Below, in pieces: positions 23,796-32,736 of a stretch of DNA of 64,000 nucleotides (the first letter of the stretch is position 1; every line of letters begins with the position of its first letter). The stretch lies in NCBI RefSeq assembly GCF_036867195.1, contig NZ_JBAJII010000001.1:124001-188000 (forward strand), read 5' to 3'. Position numbers and translations under genes: made by a program. The stretch is from Arthrobacter sp. Soc17.1.1.1. GTDB lineage: Bacteria > Actinomycetota > Actinomycetes > Actinomycetales > Micrococcaceae. The notes beneath the pieces were generated by a model. It was not told the DNA's origin. It was given only the letters and a program-made list of their open reading frames with translations, and ran no database searches.

Positions 23796-25610
23796 ATGCA
23801 ATCGCCCATCGAGGACTACGCGCTCCTCTCCGATCTCCACACCGGTGCTCTGATCTCCCGGCGCGGCAGCGTGGACTGGCTCTGCTTCCCCCGCTTCGAC
23901 TCCGACTCGGTGTTCGCGGCCCTACTGGGCACGCCGGGGCACGGCCGGTGGCTCGTCGCCCCCGCGGACCCGGCAGCCGAGGTGGTGGACCGCAGCTACA
24001 TCGACTCGACCTTCGTCCTCCAGACCCACTGGAGGACCGCCGACGGCGAGGCGCTCGTCACGGACTTCATGCCGGTCACCGACCGCCGGGCGAACGTGGT
24101 GCGCCGCATCCAGGGCCTGCGGGGCACGGTCACCCTCCACCAGGAGCTGGAGATCCGGTTCGGCTACGGCGACGTGGTCCCGTGGGTCACCCAGGGCGCG
24201 CAGGACGGCGTGCCGACACTCCTCGCCATCGCGGGACCGGACGCGCTGGCGCTGCGCGGACCCCGGCTGCGGGCCACGGACCGCCGCCACGAAGGCACGT
24301 TCGACGTGACGGAGGGCTCCCTCGTCGACCTGGAGATGCTCTGGTACCCGTCCCACCGCGACACACCTGCCCCGCTCGACGTCGACGAGGCCCTGGACTC
24401 CACCATCAGCTACTGGCGGGCCTGGGGGGCCAACACGCTGGGGGACGGCGAGTACGCCGACGCCGTGCAGCGCTCGCTGCTCGTGCTCCGCGCGCTCACC
24501 CACGAGGACACGGGCGGGATCGTGGCGGCCCCCACCACGTCGCTGCCCGAGCAGTTCGGCGGGGCCCGCAACTGGGACTACCGGTTCTGCTGGCTGCGCG
24601 ACGCGGCGCTGACCCTCGAGGCCATGATGACCCACGGCTTCGCCGAGGAGGCACTCGAGTGGCGGAACTGGCTGCTGCGGGCGGTCGCGGGCGACCCCGA
24701 GGACCTGCAGATCATGTACGGGCTCGCCGGGGAGCGCCACCTGCCGGAACGCGAGCTCGGCCACCTGCCGGGCTACGCCGACTCGGTGCCGGTGCGCATC
24801 GGCAACGGCGCGGTGGACCAGTACCAGGCGGACGTGGTCGGCGAGGTCATGGTGGCTCTGGAGAAGCTGCGCGGCCACGGTGTGACCGAGGACAGCTTCT
24901 CCTGGCCGCTGCAGCGATCGCTGCTGGGCTTCGCGGAGAAGCACCTGGACGACCGGGACCACGGCATCTGGGAGATGCGCGGCGACCTGCAGTACTTCAC
25001 GCACTCCCGCGTGATGATGTGGGCGGCGTTCGACTGCGCCGTGCGCGCCGTCCGGGACCACGGACTCCCGGGCCCGCTGGACCACTGGATCGGCCTGCGC
25101 GACGGGCTGCGCACGGAGATCCTCGAGCACGGGTTCGATCGGGAACTCAACTCGTTCACGCAGGTCTACGACGGCACGGAGGTGGACGCCTCCCTGCTGC
25201 AGCTCCCGCAGGTGGGGTTCATCGACTACGACGACCCGATGATGCTGGGCACGGTCGAGCGGATCGAGCAGCATCTGCTGAATCCCCAGGGCCTGCTGCT
25301 GCGGTACCGGACGGGCGAGTCCGACGACGGCCTGGAACCCGGCGAGCACCCGTTCCTCGCGTGCTCCTTCTGGCTCGTGGAGCAGTACGCGCATGGCGGC
25401 CGGCTCGACGAGGCGGCACGCCTCATGGACCAGCTCGTCGGGTATTCCAACGAGCTGGGCCTGCTCTCGGAGGAGTACGACGCCGAGAACGGGCGCATGG
25501 CGGGCAACTTCCCGCAGGCCTTCTCCCACCTCGCCCTCGTGCGTGCTGCCGATGCGCTGCAGCTGGCCCGCGGCGAGGCGGATCCGCACGAGCTGATCGC
25601 GCGGGAGTAG
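23796..25610 (+). CDS. Glycoside hydrolase family 15 protein (trehalase/glucoamylase type)
   Basis: A 604-residue cytoplasmic GH15 hydrolase of the actinobacterial group that includes trehalases and glucan 1,4-alpha-glucosidases. The N-terminal beta-rich domain begins PIEDYALLSDLHTGALISRRGSVDW; the (alpha/alpha)6 catalytic domain shows NWDYRFCWLRDAALTLEAM, a general-acid region DHGIWEMRG and a C-terminal CSFWLVEQYA. Substrate (trehalose or maltooligosaccharide) cannot be decided. ATG at 23796 matches the family start; a TTG four codons upstream is the alternative. It follows the GDPD gene by 39 bases. Confidence 0.9.
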   Translation: MQSPIEDYALLSDLHTGALISRRGSVDWLCFPRFDSDSVFAALLGTPGHGRWLVAPADPAAEVVDRSYIDSTFVLQTHWRTADGEALVTDFMPVTDRRANVVRRIQGLRGTVTLHQELEIRFGYGDVVPWVTQGAQDGVPTLLAIAGPDALALRGPRLRATDRRHEGTFDVTEGSLVDLEMLWYPSHRDTPAPLDVDEALDSTISYWRAWGANTLGDGEYADAVQRSLLVLRALTHEDTGGIVAAPTTSLPEQFGGARNWDYRFCWLRDAALTLEAMMTHGFAEEALEWRNWLLRAVAGDPEDLQIMYGLAGERHLPERELGHLPGYADSVPVRIGNGAVDQYQADVVGEVMVALEKLRGHGVTEDSFSWPLQRSLLGFAEKHLDDRDHGIWEMRGDLQYFTHSRVMMWAAFDCAVRAVRDHGLPGPLDHWIGLRDGLRTEILEHGFDRELNSFTQVYDGTEVDASLLQLPQVGFIDYDDPMMLGTVERIEQHLLNPQGLLLRYRTGESDDGLEPGEHPFLACSFWLVEQYAHGGRLDEAARLMDQLVGYSNELGLLSEEYDAENGRMAGNFPQAFSHLALVRAADALQLARGEADPHELIARE

Positions 25611-25626
25611 CAGCCACCGGACGCAC

Positions 25627-25656
25627 CGGGAGCCCGGCCGCATGACCGGGCTCCCG
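25627..25656. terminator. Bidirectional terminator
   Basis: CGGGAGCCCGG (25627-25637) and CCGGGCTCCCG (25646-25656) form a perfect 11-base-pair stem between the convergent GH15 and alcohol dehydrogenase genes. Confidence 0.75.
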
Positions 25657-25682
25657 CCGTCGTTCCGGGCTGTTCCTGCCTG

Positions 25683-26873
25683 CTAGACGGTGACGCCCTG
25701 CGGCTTCAGGACCACCTTGATGGTGCCGTCCGTCTTCTTCTGGAAATTCCTGTAGGCGGCCGGCGCCTCGTCGATCGAGACCTCGTGCGTCATGAGGTCC
25801 GTGACGCCCAGCGGATCCGAGGGCTCCTCGACGATCGGGAGCAGCTGATCGGTCCAGCGGCGCACGTTGCACTGGCCCATGCGGAACTGGACCTGCTTGT
25901 CGAACATGCTCATCAGCGGCATGGGCGTCGCCGATCCCCCGTAGACGCCGCTGAGGGAGACCGTGCCGCCGCGACGGACGGCGTCCATCGCGGAGTGGAG
26001 GACCGCCACGCGGTCGCTGCCGCCGGTCTCCATGACCTTCTGGGCGACCCTGTCCGGCAGGATGCCGACGGCGTTCTGCGCGAAGGCGCCGACGGGGGAG
26101 CCGTGCGCCTCCATGCCGACGGCGTCGACGATCGCATCCGGCCCGCGGCCGTTGGTCATGCTGCGGAGCTCCTCGGCGGTGTTCTTCGTGAAGTCGATGG
26201 TCTCGATGCCGTGGCGCTTGGCCATGGCGCGGCGCTCGGGGACGGGTTCGACGGCGATCACGCGGTGGCCGAGGTACTTGCCGATGCGCGCGGCGAACTG
26301 GCCCACGGGGCCGAGGCCGTAGACCGCGAGGACGCCGCCTTCCGGGACGTCCGCGTACTGTACGCCCTGCCAGGCCGTGGGCAGGATGTCCGAGAGGTAG
26401 AGGTAGCGTTCGTCCGGCAGCTCGGAGCCGACCTTCACGGGACCGTAGTCGGCGAAGGGTACGCGCAGGTACTCGGCCTGCCCGCCCGGCACGGAGCCGT
26501 ACAGTTCCGAGAAGCCGAAGAGTGCCGCGCCGGACCCCTTCTCGTGCACCTGGGTGGTCTCGCACTGGGACTGCAGCCCGCGGGTGCACATGAAGCAGTA
26601 CCCGCAGGAGATGTTGAACGGCACCACCACGCGGTCACCGACCTTCAGATTCGTGACGCCCGCACCGACCTCCTCGACGATGCCCATCGGCTCGTGCCCG
26701 AGCACGTCGCCCTTGTGCATGTAGGGGCCGAGGACCTCGTAGAGGTGCAGGTCGGAGCCGCAGATCGCGGTCGAGGTGATGCGGATGATCGCATCGGTGG
26801 GTTCCTGGATCGTGGGATCGGGCACGTTCTCGACGCTGACGTTGCGCTTGCCCTGCCATGTCACTGCCTTCAT
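25683..26873 (-). CDS. Zinc-dependent alcohol dehydrogenase, formaldehyde-dehydrogenase-like
   Basis: A 396-residue medium-chain dehydrogenase. The catalytic zinc site shows as CGSDLHLY and GHEPMGIVEEVG; the structural zinc loop is CGYCFMCTRGLQSQC (four cysteines); the Rossmann motif is AVYGLGPVGQFAARIGKYLG. The length and the insert after the zinc loop match the glutathione-independent formaldehyde dehydrogenase-like subgroup common in actinobacteria. Substrate is uncertain. The promoter region carries a TAAGTAGGCTTT element resembling those of the other stress-type genes in this window. Confidence 0.92.
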   Translation of the reverse strand: MKAVTWQGKRNVSVENVPDPTIQEPTDAIIRITSTAICGSDLHLYEVLGPYMHKGDVLGHEPMGIVEEVGAGVTNLKVGDRVVVPFNISCGYCFMCTRGLQSQCETTQVHEKGSGAALFGFSELYGSVPGGQAEYLRVPFADYGPVKVGSELPDERYLYLSDILPTAWQGVQYADVPEGGVLAVYGLGPVGQFAARIGKYLGHRVIAVEPVPERRAMAKRHGIETIDFTKNTAEELRSMTNGRGPDAIVDAVGMEAHGSPVGAFAQNAVGILPDRVAQKVMETGGSDRVAVLHSAMDAVRRGGTVSLSGVYGGSATPMPLMSMFDKQVQFRMGQCNVRRWTDQLLPIVEEPSDPLGVTDLMTHEVSIDEAPAAYRNFQKKTDGTIKVVLKPQGVTV

Positions 26874-26891
26874 GTGGTGCTCCCTGGGTAG

Positions 26892-26903
26892 TAAGTAGGC
26901 TTT
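26892..26903. promoter_or_regulatory. Shared stress element, divergent copy
   Basis: TAAGTAGGCTTT, 19 bases upstream of the alcohol dehydrogenase start (which reads on minus), fits the TAAGYAKGCTKA pattern seen at 20156, 42903 and 45890. The pattern is roughly palindromic, so orientation may not matter. Confidence 0.45.
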
Positions 26904-26970
26904 CCTTTCCTACTATTCACCGGTTCGTCACAGATGGGAAGCCGAGGACGGCCTCGCCTAGCCTTGTCCG

Positions 26971-27717
26971 GTGGTGCTTCTCCAATCCCCGGCGGTCCGT
27001 GTGGCCCTCTCGGTCGCCGTGGCGACCGGTCTCTACGGTCTCTCGTTCGGCGCGCTGTCCGTCGCCGCCGGCCTCGATCTGCTGCAGACCATGGCCCTCA
27101 GCCTGCTCCTGTTCAGCGGTGGATCGCAGTTCGCGTTCATCGGCGTCGTCGCGGGCGGTGGGAGCGGGTTCTCGGCGATGTCCGCAGCCGCCCTGCTCGG
27201 CATCCGCAACGGCGTCTACGGGATGCAGATCAACGTGCTGCTGCGCCCCGCCCGGTGGCGGAGGCTGCCCGCCGCGCACCTGACCATCGACGAGTCCGTG
27301 GCCACGGCCACGGGCCAGACCGACCCGGACGAGCAGCGCCGCGGGTTCTGGGCTGCCGGCGTCGGCGTGTTCGTGCTGTGGAACCTCTTCACGCTCGTCG
27401 GGGCGCTCGCGGGCAACGCCATGGGTGACCCCGCCCGCTGGGGGCTCGACGGCGCCGCGGTGGCCGCGTTCCTCGGGCTGCTGTGGCCCCGGATCCGGAC
27501 GAGGGAACCGGCCGCGATCGCCGTCGTCTGCGCCGTGGTGACGCTCGTCGCCGTCCCGCTCGTGCCCGCGGGAGTCCCGATCCTCATCGCGGCCGTCGTG
27601 GCCGCGGTCCTCGGGCTCGCGGGTCTCGGCCCCGCCACGGAAGGGCTCGAGCCCGACGTCGAGCCGTACCCTTCCGGCCCCGCCCGCCCTGCCCGCCCGC
27701 CGCGGGGGGACGCATGA
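26971..27717 (+). CDS. azlC: AzlC-family branched-chain amino acid exporter subunit
   Basis: A 248-residue membrane protein, the large subunit of an AzlCD exporter for branched-chain amino acids. Signatures are GLYGLSFGALSVAAGL, LLFSGGSQFAFIGV and LGIRNGVYGMQ. The C-terminus has a Pro/Arg-rich tail ending in GDA. Start is GTG at 26971 (or GTG 26974). It overlaps azlD by ATGA, so both subunits are translationally coupled. Confidence 0.92.
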   Translation: MVLLQSPAVRVALSVAVATGLYGLSFGALSVAAGLDLLQTMALSLLLFSGGSQFAFIGVVAGGGSGFSAMSAAALLGIRNGVYGMQINVLLRPARWRRLPAAHLTIDESVATATGQTDPDEQRRGFWAAGVGVFVLWNLFTLVGALAGNAMGDPARWGLDGAAVAAFLGLLWPRIRTREPAAIAVVCAVVTLVAVPLVPAGVPILIAAVVAAVLGLAGLGPATEGLEPDVEPYPSGPARPARPPRGDA

Positions 27718-28025
27718 ACCTGTGGGGGTGGATCCTGCTGGCGTGCGCGGTATCGGTCGCCACGAAGTTCGCCGGCTACCTGGTGCCCGCGAAGCTGCTC
27801 GACAACCCGCGGATGCTGCGCGTCGCGGGGTCCCTGACCATCGGCCTGCTGGCCGCGCTGACGGCCGTCAACACGTTCGCGTCGGGTCAGCAGCTCGTGG
27901 TCGACGCCCGCGTGGTCGCCCTGCTGGCCGCCGCCGTGGCCCTCAGGCTGCGGGCGCCGTTCCTCGCCGTCGTCGCCGTCGGTGCTCTCGCCGCCGGCCT
28001 GGCGCGGCTGCTGGGTGCGGCGTAG
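27714..28025 (+). CDS. azlD: AzlD-family small transport subunit
   Basis: A 103-residue protein with about four membrane helices, the small partner of AzlC in branched-chain amino acid export. The start MNLWGWILLACAVSVATKFAG and the central AGSLTIGLLAALTAVNTF region are typical. ATG at 27714 overlaps the azlC stop. A reading frame extending upstream into azlC is rejected. Confidence 0.9.
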   Translation: MNLWGWILLACAVSVATKFAGYLVPAKLLDNPRMLRVAGSLTIGLLAALTAVNTFASGQQLVVDARVVALLAAAVALRLRAPFLAVVAVGALAAGLARLLGAA

Positions 28026-28032
28026 GAGCGGG

Positions 28033-28368
28033 TCAGGCCGTCGGCCGCGGCACGAACACGATGAGCGCGACACCGACCAGGCAGACCGCCGAACCGATGA
28101 GGTCCCAGCGGTCGGGCCGGAAGCCGTCCACGAGGACGCCCCACGCCAGCGACCCCGCCACGAAGATGCCGCCGTAGGCGGCGAGGATCCGCCCGAAGTG
28201 CGCGTCGGGCTGCAGCGTCGCCACGAACCCGTACGCACCGAGCGCCATGATGCCCAGTCCCGCCCACCACCAGGGCCTCCCCTCGCGGACGGCCTGCCAG
28301 ATGAGCCACGCCCCGCCGATCTCCGCGACGGCGGCCAGCACGAACAGGAGGGCGATGCGGATCGTCAT
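28033..28368 (-). CDS. YnfA/UPF0060-family small membrane protein
   Basis: A 111-residue protein with four transmembrane helices and the family landmarks [51 protein letters not shown] and [14 protein letters not shown]. YnfA proteins resemble small multidrug-resistance transporters; substrate not established. It faces azlD with only 7 bases between the stops. Confidence 0.93.
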   Translation of the reverse strand: MTIRIALLFVLAAVAEIGGAWLIWQAVREGRPWWWAGLGIMALGAYGFVATLQPDAHFGRILAAYGGIFVAGSLAWGVLVDGFRPDRWDLIGSAVCLVGVALIVFVPRPTA

Positions 28369-28393
28369 GGCTCCAGTCTGCCGGAGCGGCGCG

Positions 28394-29509
28394 CTACGAG
28401 GCGTCGACGACGGCGGCCGTCGCCTCCGCGATCGCCGCCTCTTCGTCGGTGGGCACCACGAGGACGGGGAAGGCCGATGCCTGCGTGCTGATGGAGCGGG
28501 CCTCCTTGCTGCGCTCGCGGTTCTTCTCCTCGTCGAGTTCGAGGCCCAGGGCGCCGAGCTTCGAGACGACGGCGCTGCGGAAGGTGGCCGAGTTCTCGCC
28601 GATCCCCGCGGTGAAGACGAGCGCGCGTGCGCCGCCGACCGCCACGTGGTACCCGCCCACGTACTTCGCCAGCCGGTAGGAGGCCACCTCGAGCGCGAGT
28701 CCCGCCCGCTGGTCGCCGCCGTCCGCGGCCTCGGTCACCGAGCGCATGTCGTTCGTGCCGGTCAGGCCCTTGAGCCCGCTGTTGCGGTTGAGGAGTGTGT
28801 CCAGGTCCTGCTCCGAGTAGCCCTCGCGGAGCAGGAACAGGAGGATCGACGGGTCGATGTCGCCCGACCGCGTACCCATGACCAGTCCCTCGAGGGGCGT
28901 GAACCCCATGGACGTGTCGATGCTCTCGCCGTCGCGCACGGCGGTGACCGAGGCGCCGTTGCCGAGGTGCGCGATCACCCCGGTGAACCTCTCCTCGCCG
29001 AGCAGCGCCGCCGCGCCACGTGCCACGTAGGCGTGCGACGTGCCGTGGAAGCCGTACCGGCGGATACCGAACCTCCGGTAGAGCTCGTCGGGGACGGCGT
29101 ACCGCCAGGCGTGCTCGGGCAGGGTCCGGTGGAACGCGGTGTCGAACACGGCCACCTGCGGCATGCCCGGCCACTTCTCGGTGATGGCCCGGATGCCGGT
29201 GACGGCAGCGGGGTTGTGCAGGGGTGCGAGCGGGTTGAGGCGCTCGATGGCCCGGGTGATCTCGTTGTCGATGAGCACGGGCTCGCTGAAGCGCTCCCCG
29301 CCGTGCACCACGCGGTGCCCGACGGCGTCGATCGTGCGGTCTCCGAGAGCCGCCGCGACCTCGCCGTCCACGCGGTCCAGGGCCGCTGCGTGATCGGGTA
29401 CCTCGGCCTCGCCGATGCGCTCCACGAGCCCTTCCGCCAGGACGTCGTCGCCCTCGCGGACCTGGTACTTGAGCGAGGACGAGCCGGAGTTGATGACGAG
29501 GATGATCAT
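28394..29509 (-). CDS. ackA: Acetate kinase
   Basis: A 371-residue acetate kinase interconverting acetyl phosphate plus ADP and acetate plus ATP. The N-terminal signature [13 protein letters not shown] and second signature [18 protein letters not shown] are clear, as is [11 protein letters not shown]. It lies 42 bases after pta on the same strand, forming the pta-ackA operon for acetate overflow or activation. The protein is slightly shorter than the 400 residues of E. coli AckA, as is usual in actinobacteria. Confidence 0.96.
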   Translation of the reverse strand: MIILVINSGSSSLKYQVREGDDVLAEGLVERIGEAEVPDHAAALDRVDGEVAAALGDRTIDAVGHRVVHGGERFSEPVLIDNEITRAIERLNPLAPLHNPAAVTGIRAITEKWPGMPQVAVFDTAFHRTLPEHAWRYAVPDELYRRFGIRRYGFHGTSHAYVARGAAALLGEERFTGVIAHLGNGASVTAVRDGESIDTSMGFTPLEGLVMGTRSGDIDPSILLFLLREGYSEQDLDTLLNRNSGLKGLTGTNDMRSVTEAADGGDQRAGLALEVASYRLAKYVGGYHVAVGGARALVFTAGIGENSATFRSAVVSKLGALGLELDEEKNRERSKEARSISTQASAFPVLVVPTDEEAAIAEATAAVVDAS

Positions 29510-29551
29510 GGGGTCCTGTCGGGGAGAGGGCGTGCGGTGGTCACGAGGTGG

Positions 29552-31630
29552 TCAGGAAGTGGGCTGCTGGGCCTGGACGGCGGTGATGGCCACCGTGTTG
29601 ACGATGTCCTCCACGGTGCAGCCGCGTGAGAGGTCGTTGACCGGTTTGCGCAGGCCCTGGAGCACGGGCCCGACGGCGACCGCACCGGCCGACTGCTGCA
29701 CGGCCTTGTAGGTGTTGTTGCCGGTGTTGAGGTCCGGGAAGATGAACACCGTCGCCTGCCCGGCCACCGTCGAGCCGGGGAGCTTGGACGCCGCGACGGA
29801 GGCGTCGACGGCGGCGTCGTACTGGATGGGGCCTTCCACGGCGAGGTCCGGCCGCTGCCGCCGGACGATCTCCGTGGCGCGGCGCACCTCGTCCACGGCA
29901 CCGCCGGAGCCCGACTCGCCCGTGGAGTAGGAGAGCATGGCGATCCGGGGTTCCACGCCGAACTGCGCCGCGGTCTCCGCCGAAGCCACGGCGATGTCCG
30001 CCAACTGCTCGTCGTCGGGGTCCGGATTGACGGCGCAGTCCCCGTACACGAGTACGCGGTCCTGAAGGAGCATGAGGAACACGGAGGAGACGATCTTCGC
30101 GCCGTCCTTCGTCTTCACGAACTCGAGCGCGGGACGGATGGTGTTGGCCGTCGTGTGGGCGGCGCCCGAGACCATGCCGTCCACCCGCCCGAGCTGCACC
30201 ATCATGGTGCCGAAATATGCGCCTTCGAGCATGCGTTCGCGGGCCTGGTCGAGGGAGACGTTCTTGTGCGCGCGGAGGCGGGCGTACTCGGCCGCGAACT
30301 CGTCGCGCAGCCCGGAGGTGGCCGGATCGATCAGTGTGATCCCGGAGAGGTCGATGCCCTGCCCGGTGGCCAGTTCCCGCACCTTCGCCTCGGGGCCGAG
30401 GATCGTGAGGTCGCAGACGTCCCGGCGGTGCAGGATCTCGGCGGCCTTCAGCACCCGGACGTCCTCGCCCTCCGGGAGCACGATGTGCCTGCGCTCGGCC
30501 CGGGCCCGCTGGATGAGCTCGTGGAGGAAGCGCAGCGGGGTCATGCTGACGGGGCGGGGCAGTTCGAGGCGCTCCAGCAGTTCGTTCTCGTCCACCTGCC
30601 GGGACCAGGCGCCGAGGGCGGCGGCGGCCTTGCGGCGCAGTCCGCTGGCGATCTCACCCCGCACCTCGCTGACGCGGCGTGCCGCGGTGTAGGTGTCGTC
30701 GTCGAGCGCGAAGACGGGGAACGGCGCCTGGGCGAGGAGGGCGAGGATGCTGGGTTCGGGGGCGAGCCCGCCTGTCAGCATCATGCCGGACGGCACGGGG
30801 AACTCGGGGGAGAACGACGAGGCGAGGGTCGCCACGTGCACGTCGGCGCGGTCGCCCGGCACGATCACGAGGGCGCCGTCCTTCAGCAGATGCAGGAAGT
30901 TGCCCACGTTCATGGCGGCCACGCGGATGCTGGTGACATCGCGTTCGAGGTTGGAGTTGCCGGCGATCTGCCGGGCGCCGAGTGCGACGGACACCTCGGC
31001 GACGGTGGGCTGCGAGATCTCGGCGAGCTCCGGGATCACGTAGACGGGACGCCCGGACCTCCCGGGCCGCACGTGCTCGCTGATGGCCGCGACGGCGTCG
31101 TCCGCCGCGCGGTTGACCATCATCGCGAGGAGGGACACCTTGGCGGCGTCGAGTTCGCGGCGGGCCACGTCGACGGCGTCGGCGGCCTCGTCCACGGACA
31201 TGTCCTTGGCGCTGACGACCGCGAGCACCATGGCGCCGAGGTTGTTGGCGAGGCGTGCGTTGAGGTCGAACTCGACGGCGGCGTCATTGCCGGAGAGGTC
31301 CGTTCCCTCCACGATGACGACGTCGCACTCCGCGGCGATCTCGCTGTAGATCGCGACGCAGCGCGCGTCGATCTCGGCGCGGTCGCCGGCGACGAGCAGG
31401 GCGCGTGCCTCGGCCCGGGTCAGCCCGCCGCGGGCGCGGCTCGCGGGGAGGTCGAAGGCGCGCTGCATGAGGCCCACCATCGGGTCCTCGGCGGGGTCGC
31501 TGCCCTCGACGATGGGCCGGAAGAAGCCCACGCGGTCGGCGTGCCGGTGCAGCATGTCGGCGAGGCCCAGGGAGATCAGGGCCTTGCCGGAGCCGTTGGT
31601 CATGGCGCTCACATAGATTCCGCGGGTCAT
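29552..31630 (-). CDS. pta: Phosphate acetyltransferase
   Basis: A 692-residue Pta converting acetyl-CoA and phosphate to acetyl phosphate. It has an N-terminal BioD-like P-loop domain (about residues 1-200), a middle DRTGG-type domain and the C-terminal catalytic PTA_PTB domain (about 370-690, starting at TPLRFLHELIQRARAERRHIVLPEGED). I start it at the ATG at 31630 (MTRGIYVSAMTNGSGK), as in homologues; a frame running 117 codons further upstream would cover the promoter region of the divergent arsR gene. Confidence 0.95.
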   Translation of the reverse strand: MTRGIYVSAMTNGSGKALISLGLADMLHRHADRVGFFRPIVEGSDPAEDPMVGLMQRAFDLPASRARGGLTRAEARALLVAGDRAEIDARCVAIYSEIAAECDVVIVEGTDLSGNDAAVEFDLNARLANNLGAMVLAVVSAKDMSVDEAADAVDVARRELDAAKVSLLAMMVNRAADDAVAAISEHVRPGRSGRPVYVIPELAEISQPTVAEVSVALGARQIAGNSNLERDVTSIRVAAMNVGNFLHLLKDGALVIVPGDRADVHVATLASSFSPEFPVPSGMMLTGGLAPEPSILALLAQAPFPVFALDDDTYTAARRVSEVRGEIASGLRRKAAAALGAWSRQVDENELLERLELPRPVSMTPLRFLHELIQRARAERRHIVLPEGEDVRVLKAAEILHRRDVCDLTILGPEAKVRELATGQGIDLSGITLIDPATSGLRDEFAAEYARLRAHKNVSLDQARERMLEGAYFGTMMVQLGRVDGMVSGAAHTTANTIRPALEFVKTKDGAKIVSSVFLMLLQDRVLVYGDCAVNPDPDDEQLADIAVASAETAAQFGVEPRIAMLSYSTGESGSGGAVDEVRRATEIVRRQRPDLAVEGPIQYDAAVDASVAASKLPGSTVAGQATVFIFPDLNTGNNTYKAVQQSAGAVAVGPVLQGLRKPVNDLSRGCTVEDIVNTVAITAVQAQQPTS

Positions 31631-31782
31631 GGGCCCAGTCTTGCAGGCTCCCGGGAGGGCCGCCATAACGGGTGTCACGCCGACCTCCTGACCGGTCGCG
31701 GCGGCGCTCCCGGCGGCGGCGACCGCCGGCGGGCACTGCGCGACCGGTCCCGTGCCGCGACGCACGGGATGCCCGTGGGGTG

Positions 31783-31828
31783 TTGACGGGTCCCTGCAGC
31801 AGGCGTAACGTACAACCACATGGTTGTA
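31783..31828 (+). promoter_or_regulatory. Promoter and operator of the arsR-type gene, leaderless start
   Basis: TTGACG (31783-31788) and TAACGT (31806-31811) are 17 bases apart, a good sigma-70-type promoter. The palindrome TACAACCA-CA-TGGTTGTA (31811-31828) begins at the end of the -10 box and contains the ATG at 31820. Transcription would start about at the ATG, so the mRNA is probably leaderless and the operator covers both the start site and the start codon. Confidence 0.7.
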
Positions 31829-32164
31829 GATCAGTTGCACGAGGACGAGGTGAGCCGCCTGTTCCAGGCACTCGCCGATGCGACACGGAGGGACATCGTG
31901 GCGCGCGTCCTGGTCGCCGATTCTTCGGTATCCCGACTCGCCGAGCAGTACGCCATGAGCTTCGCCGCCGTGCAGAAACACGTGGCCGTGCTCGAGCGGG
32001 CATCACTCGTCACCAAGGAGAAGCGCGGACGGGAGCAGATCGTGCGAGGAGAGGTCGACGGCGTGCAGAGGGCCCGCCGCCTGCTCGACGACTACGAGAG
32101 GATCTGGCGGCAGCGGGTCGACCGGATCGAGGACATCCTCGCCGAAGACGAGGATCGGAACTAG
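31820..32164 (+). CDS. ArsR-family transcriptional regulator
   Basis: A 114-residue winged-helix regulator: VSRLFQALADATRRDIVARVL, then the recognition helix region SRLAEQYAMSFAAVQKHVAVLE and a beta wing with KEKRGREQIVRG. There are no metal-site cysteines, so it belongs to the non-metal group paired with SRPBCC proteins. No ribosome-binding site precedes the ATG, consistent with a leaderless mRNA; GTG at 31850 is a less likely alternative. It probably represses itself and the next gene. Confidence 0.9.
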   Translation: MVVDQLHEDEVSRLFQALADATRRDIVARVLVADSSVSRLAEQYAMSFAAVQKHVAVLERASLVTKEKRGREQIVRGEVDGVQRARRLLDDYERIWRQRVDRIEDILAEDEDRN

Positions 32165-32176
32165 GGAGGCAGCATC

Positions 32177-32677
32177 ATGGCGATCATCAGCGCAGACAAG
32201 GACACACAGGAGCTCAACTTCCGGATCGTCGCCGAGTTCGACGCCGACGTGAAGCGGGTCTGGCGGATCTGGGAGGATCCCCGTCAGCTCGAGCGGTGGT
32301 GGGGCCCGCCCACCTGGCCCGCGACGTTCGACACCTACGACTTCGCGGTCGGCGGGCGCGCGGAGTACTACATGACCGGGCCCGACGGCGAGAAGGCGCA
32401 CGGGTGGTGGGTGATCACCGGCATCGACGCCCCCACGCGCCTCTCGTTCGACGACGGCTTCGCGAACGAGAACCGTGAGCCGATGGACGAGCTCGGCCGG
32501 ACGCACGCCGTCGTCACGCTCGAGGACCTCGGCGGCCGCACCCGCATGACCCTGGTGACCGGGTTCGAGTCCCTCGAGCAGCTCGACCAGATGGTCGGGA
32601 TGGGCATGGAGGAGGGCCTGAAGGGCGCCCTCGGGCAGGTGGACGCCATCCTCGCCGAGCAGGGCGCCGCCGCCTGA
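32177..32677 (+). CDS. SRPBCC/AHSA1-family protein
   Basis: A 166-residue START-like protein: FDADVKRVWRIWEDPRQLERWWGPPTWPATFDTYDFAVGG is the typical AHSA1 (Aha1 C-terminal-like) beginning, and the C-terminus GFESLEQLDQMVGMGMEEGLKGALGQVD the usual final helix. Such proteins bind hydrophobic ligands. It lies 12 bases after the arsR-type gene with GGGAGG before the ATG; ArsR-AHSA1 pairs are common and presumed to respond to a small hydrophobic compound. Ligand unknown. Confidence 0.9.
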   Translation: MAIISADKDTQELNFRIVAEFDADVKRVWRIWEDPRQLERWWGPPTWPATFDTYDFAVGGRAEYYMTGPDGEKAHGWWVITGIDAPTRLSFDDGFANENREPMDELGRTHAVVTLEDLGGRTRMTLVTGFESLEQLDQMVGMGMEEGLKGALGQVDAILAEQGAAA

Positions 32678-32682
32678 CGCAG

Positions 32683-32721
32683 GAAGGCGCCGCCGTCCCC
32701 TTTCGGGACGACGGCGCCTTC
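32683..32721. terminator. Bidirectional terminator
   Basis: A 17-position stem (32683-32699 with 32705-32721, one mismatch) between the convergent SRPBCC and desaturase genes. Confidence 0.8.
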
Positions 32722-32736
32722 GTGCGTGCGCGGTGT

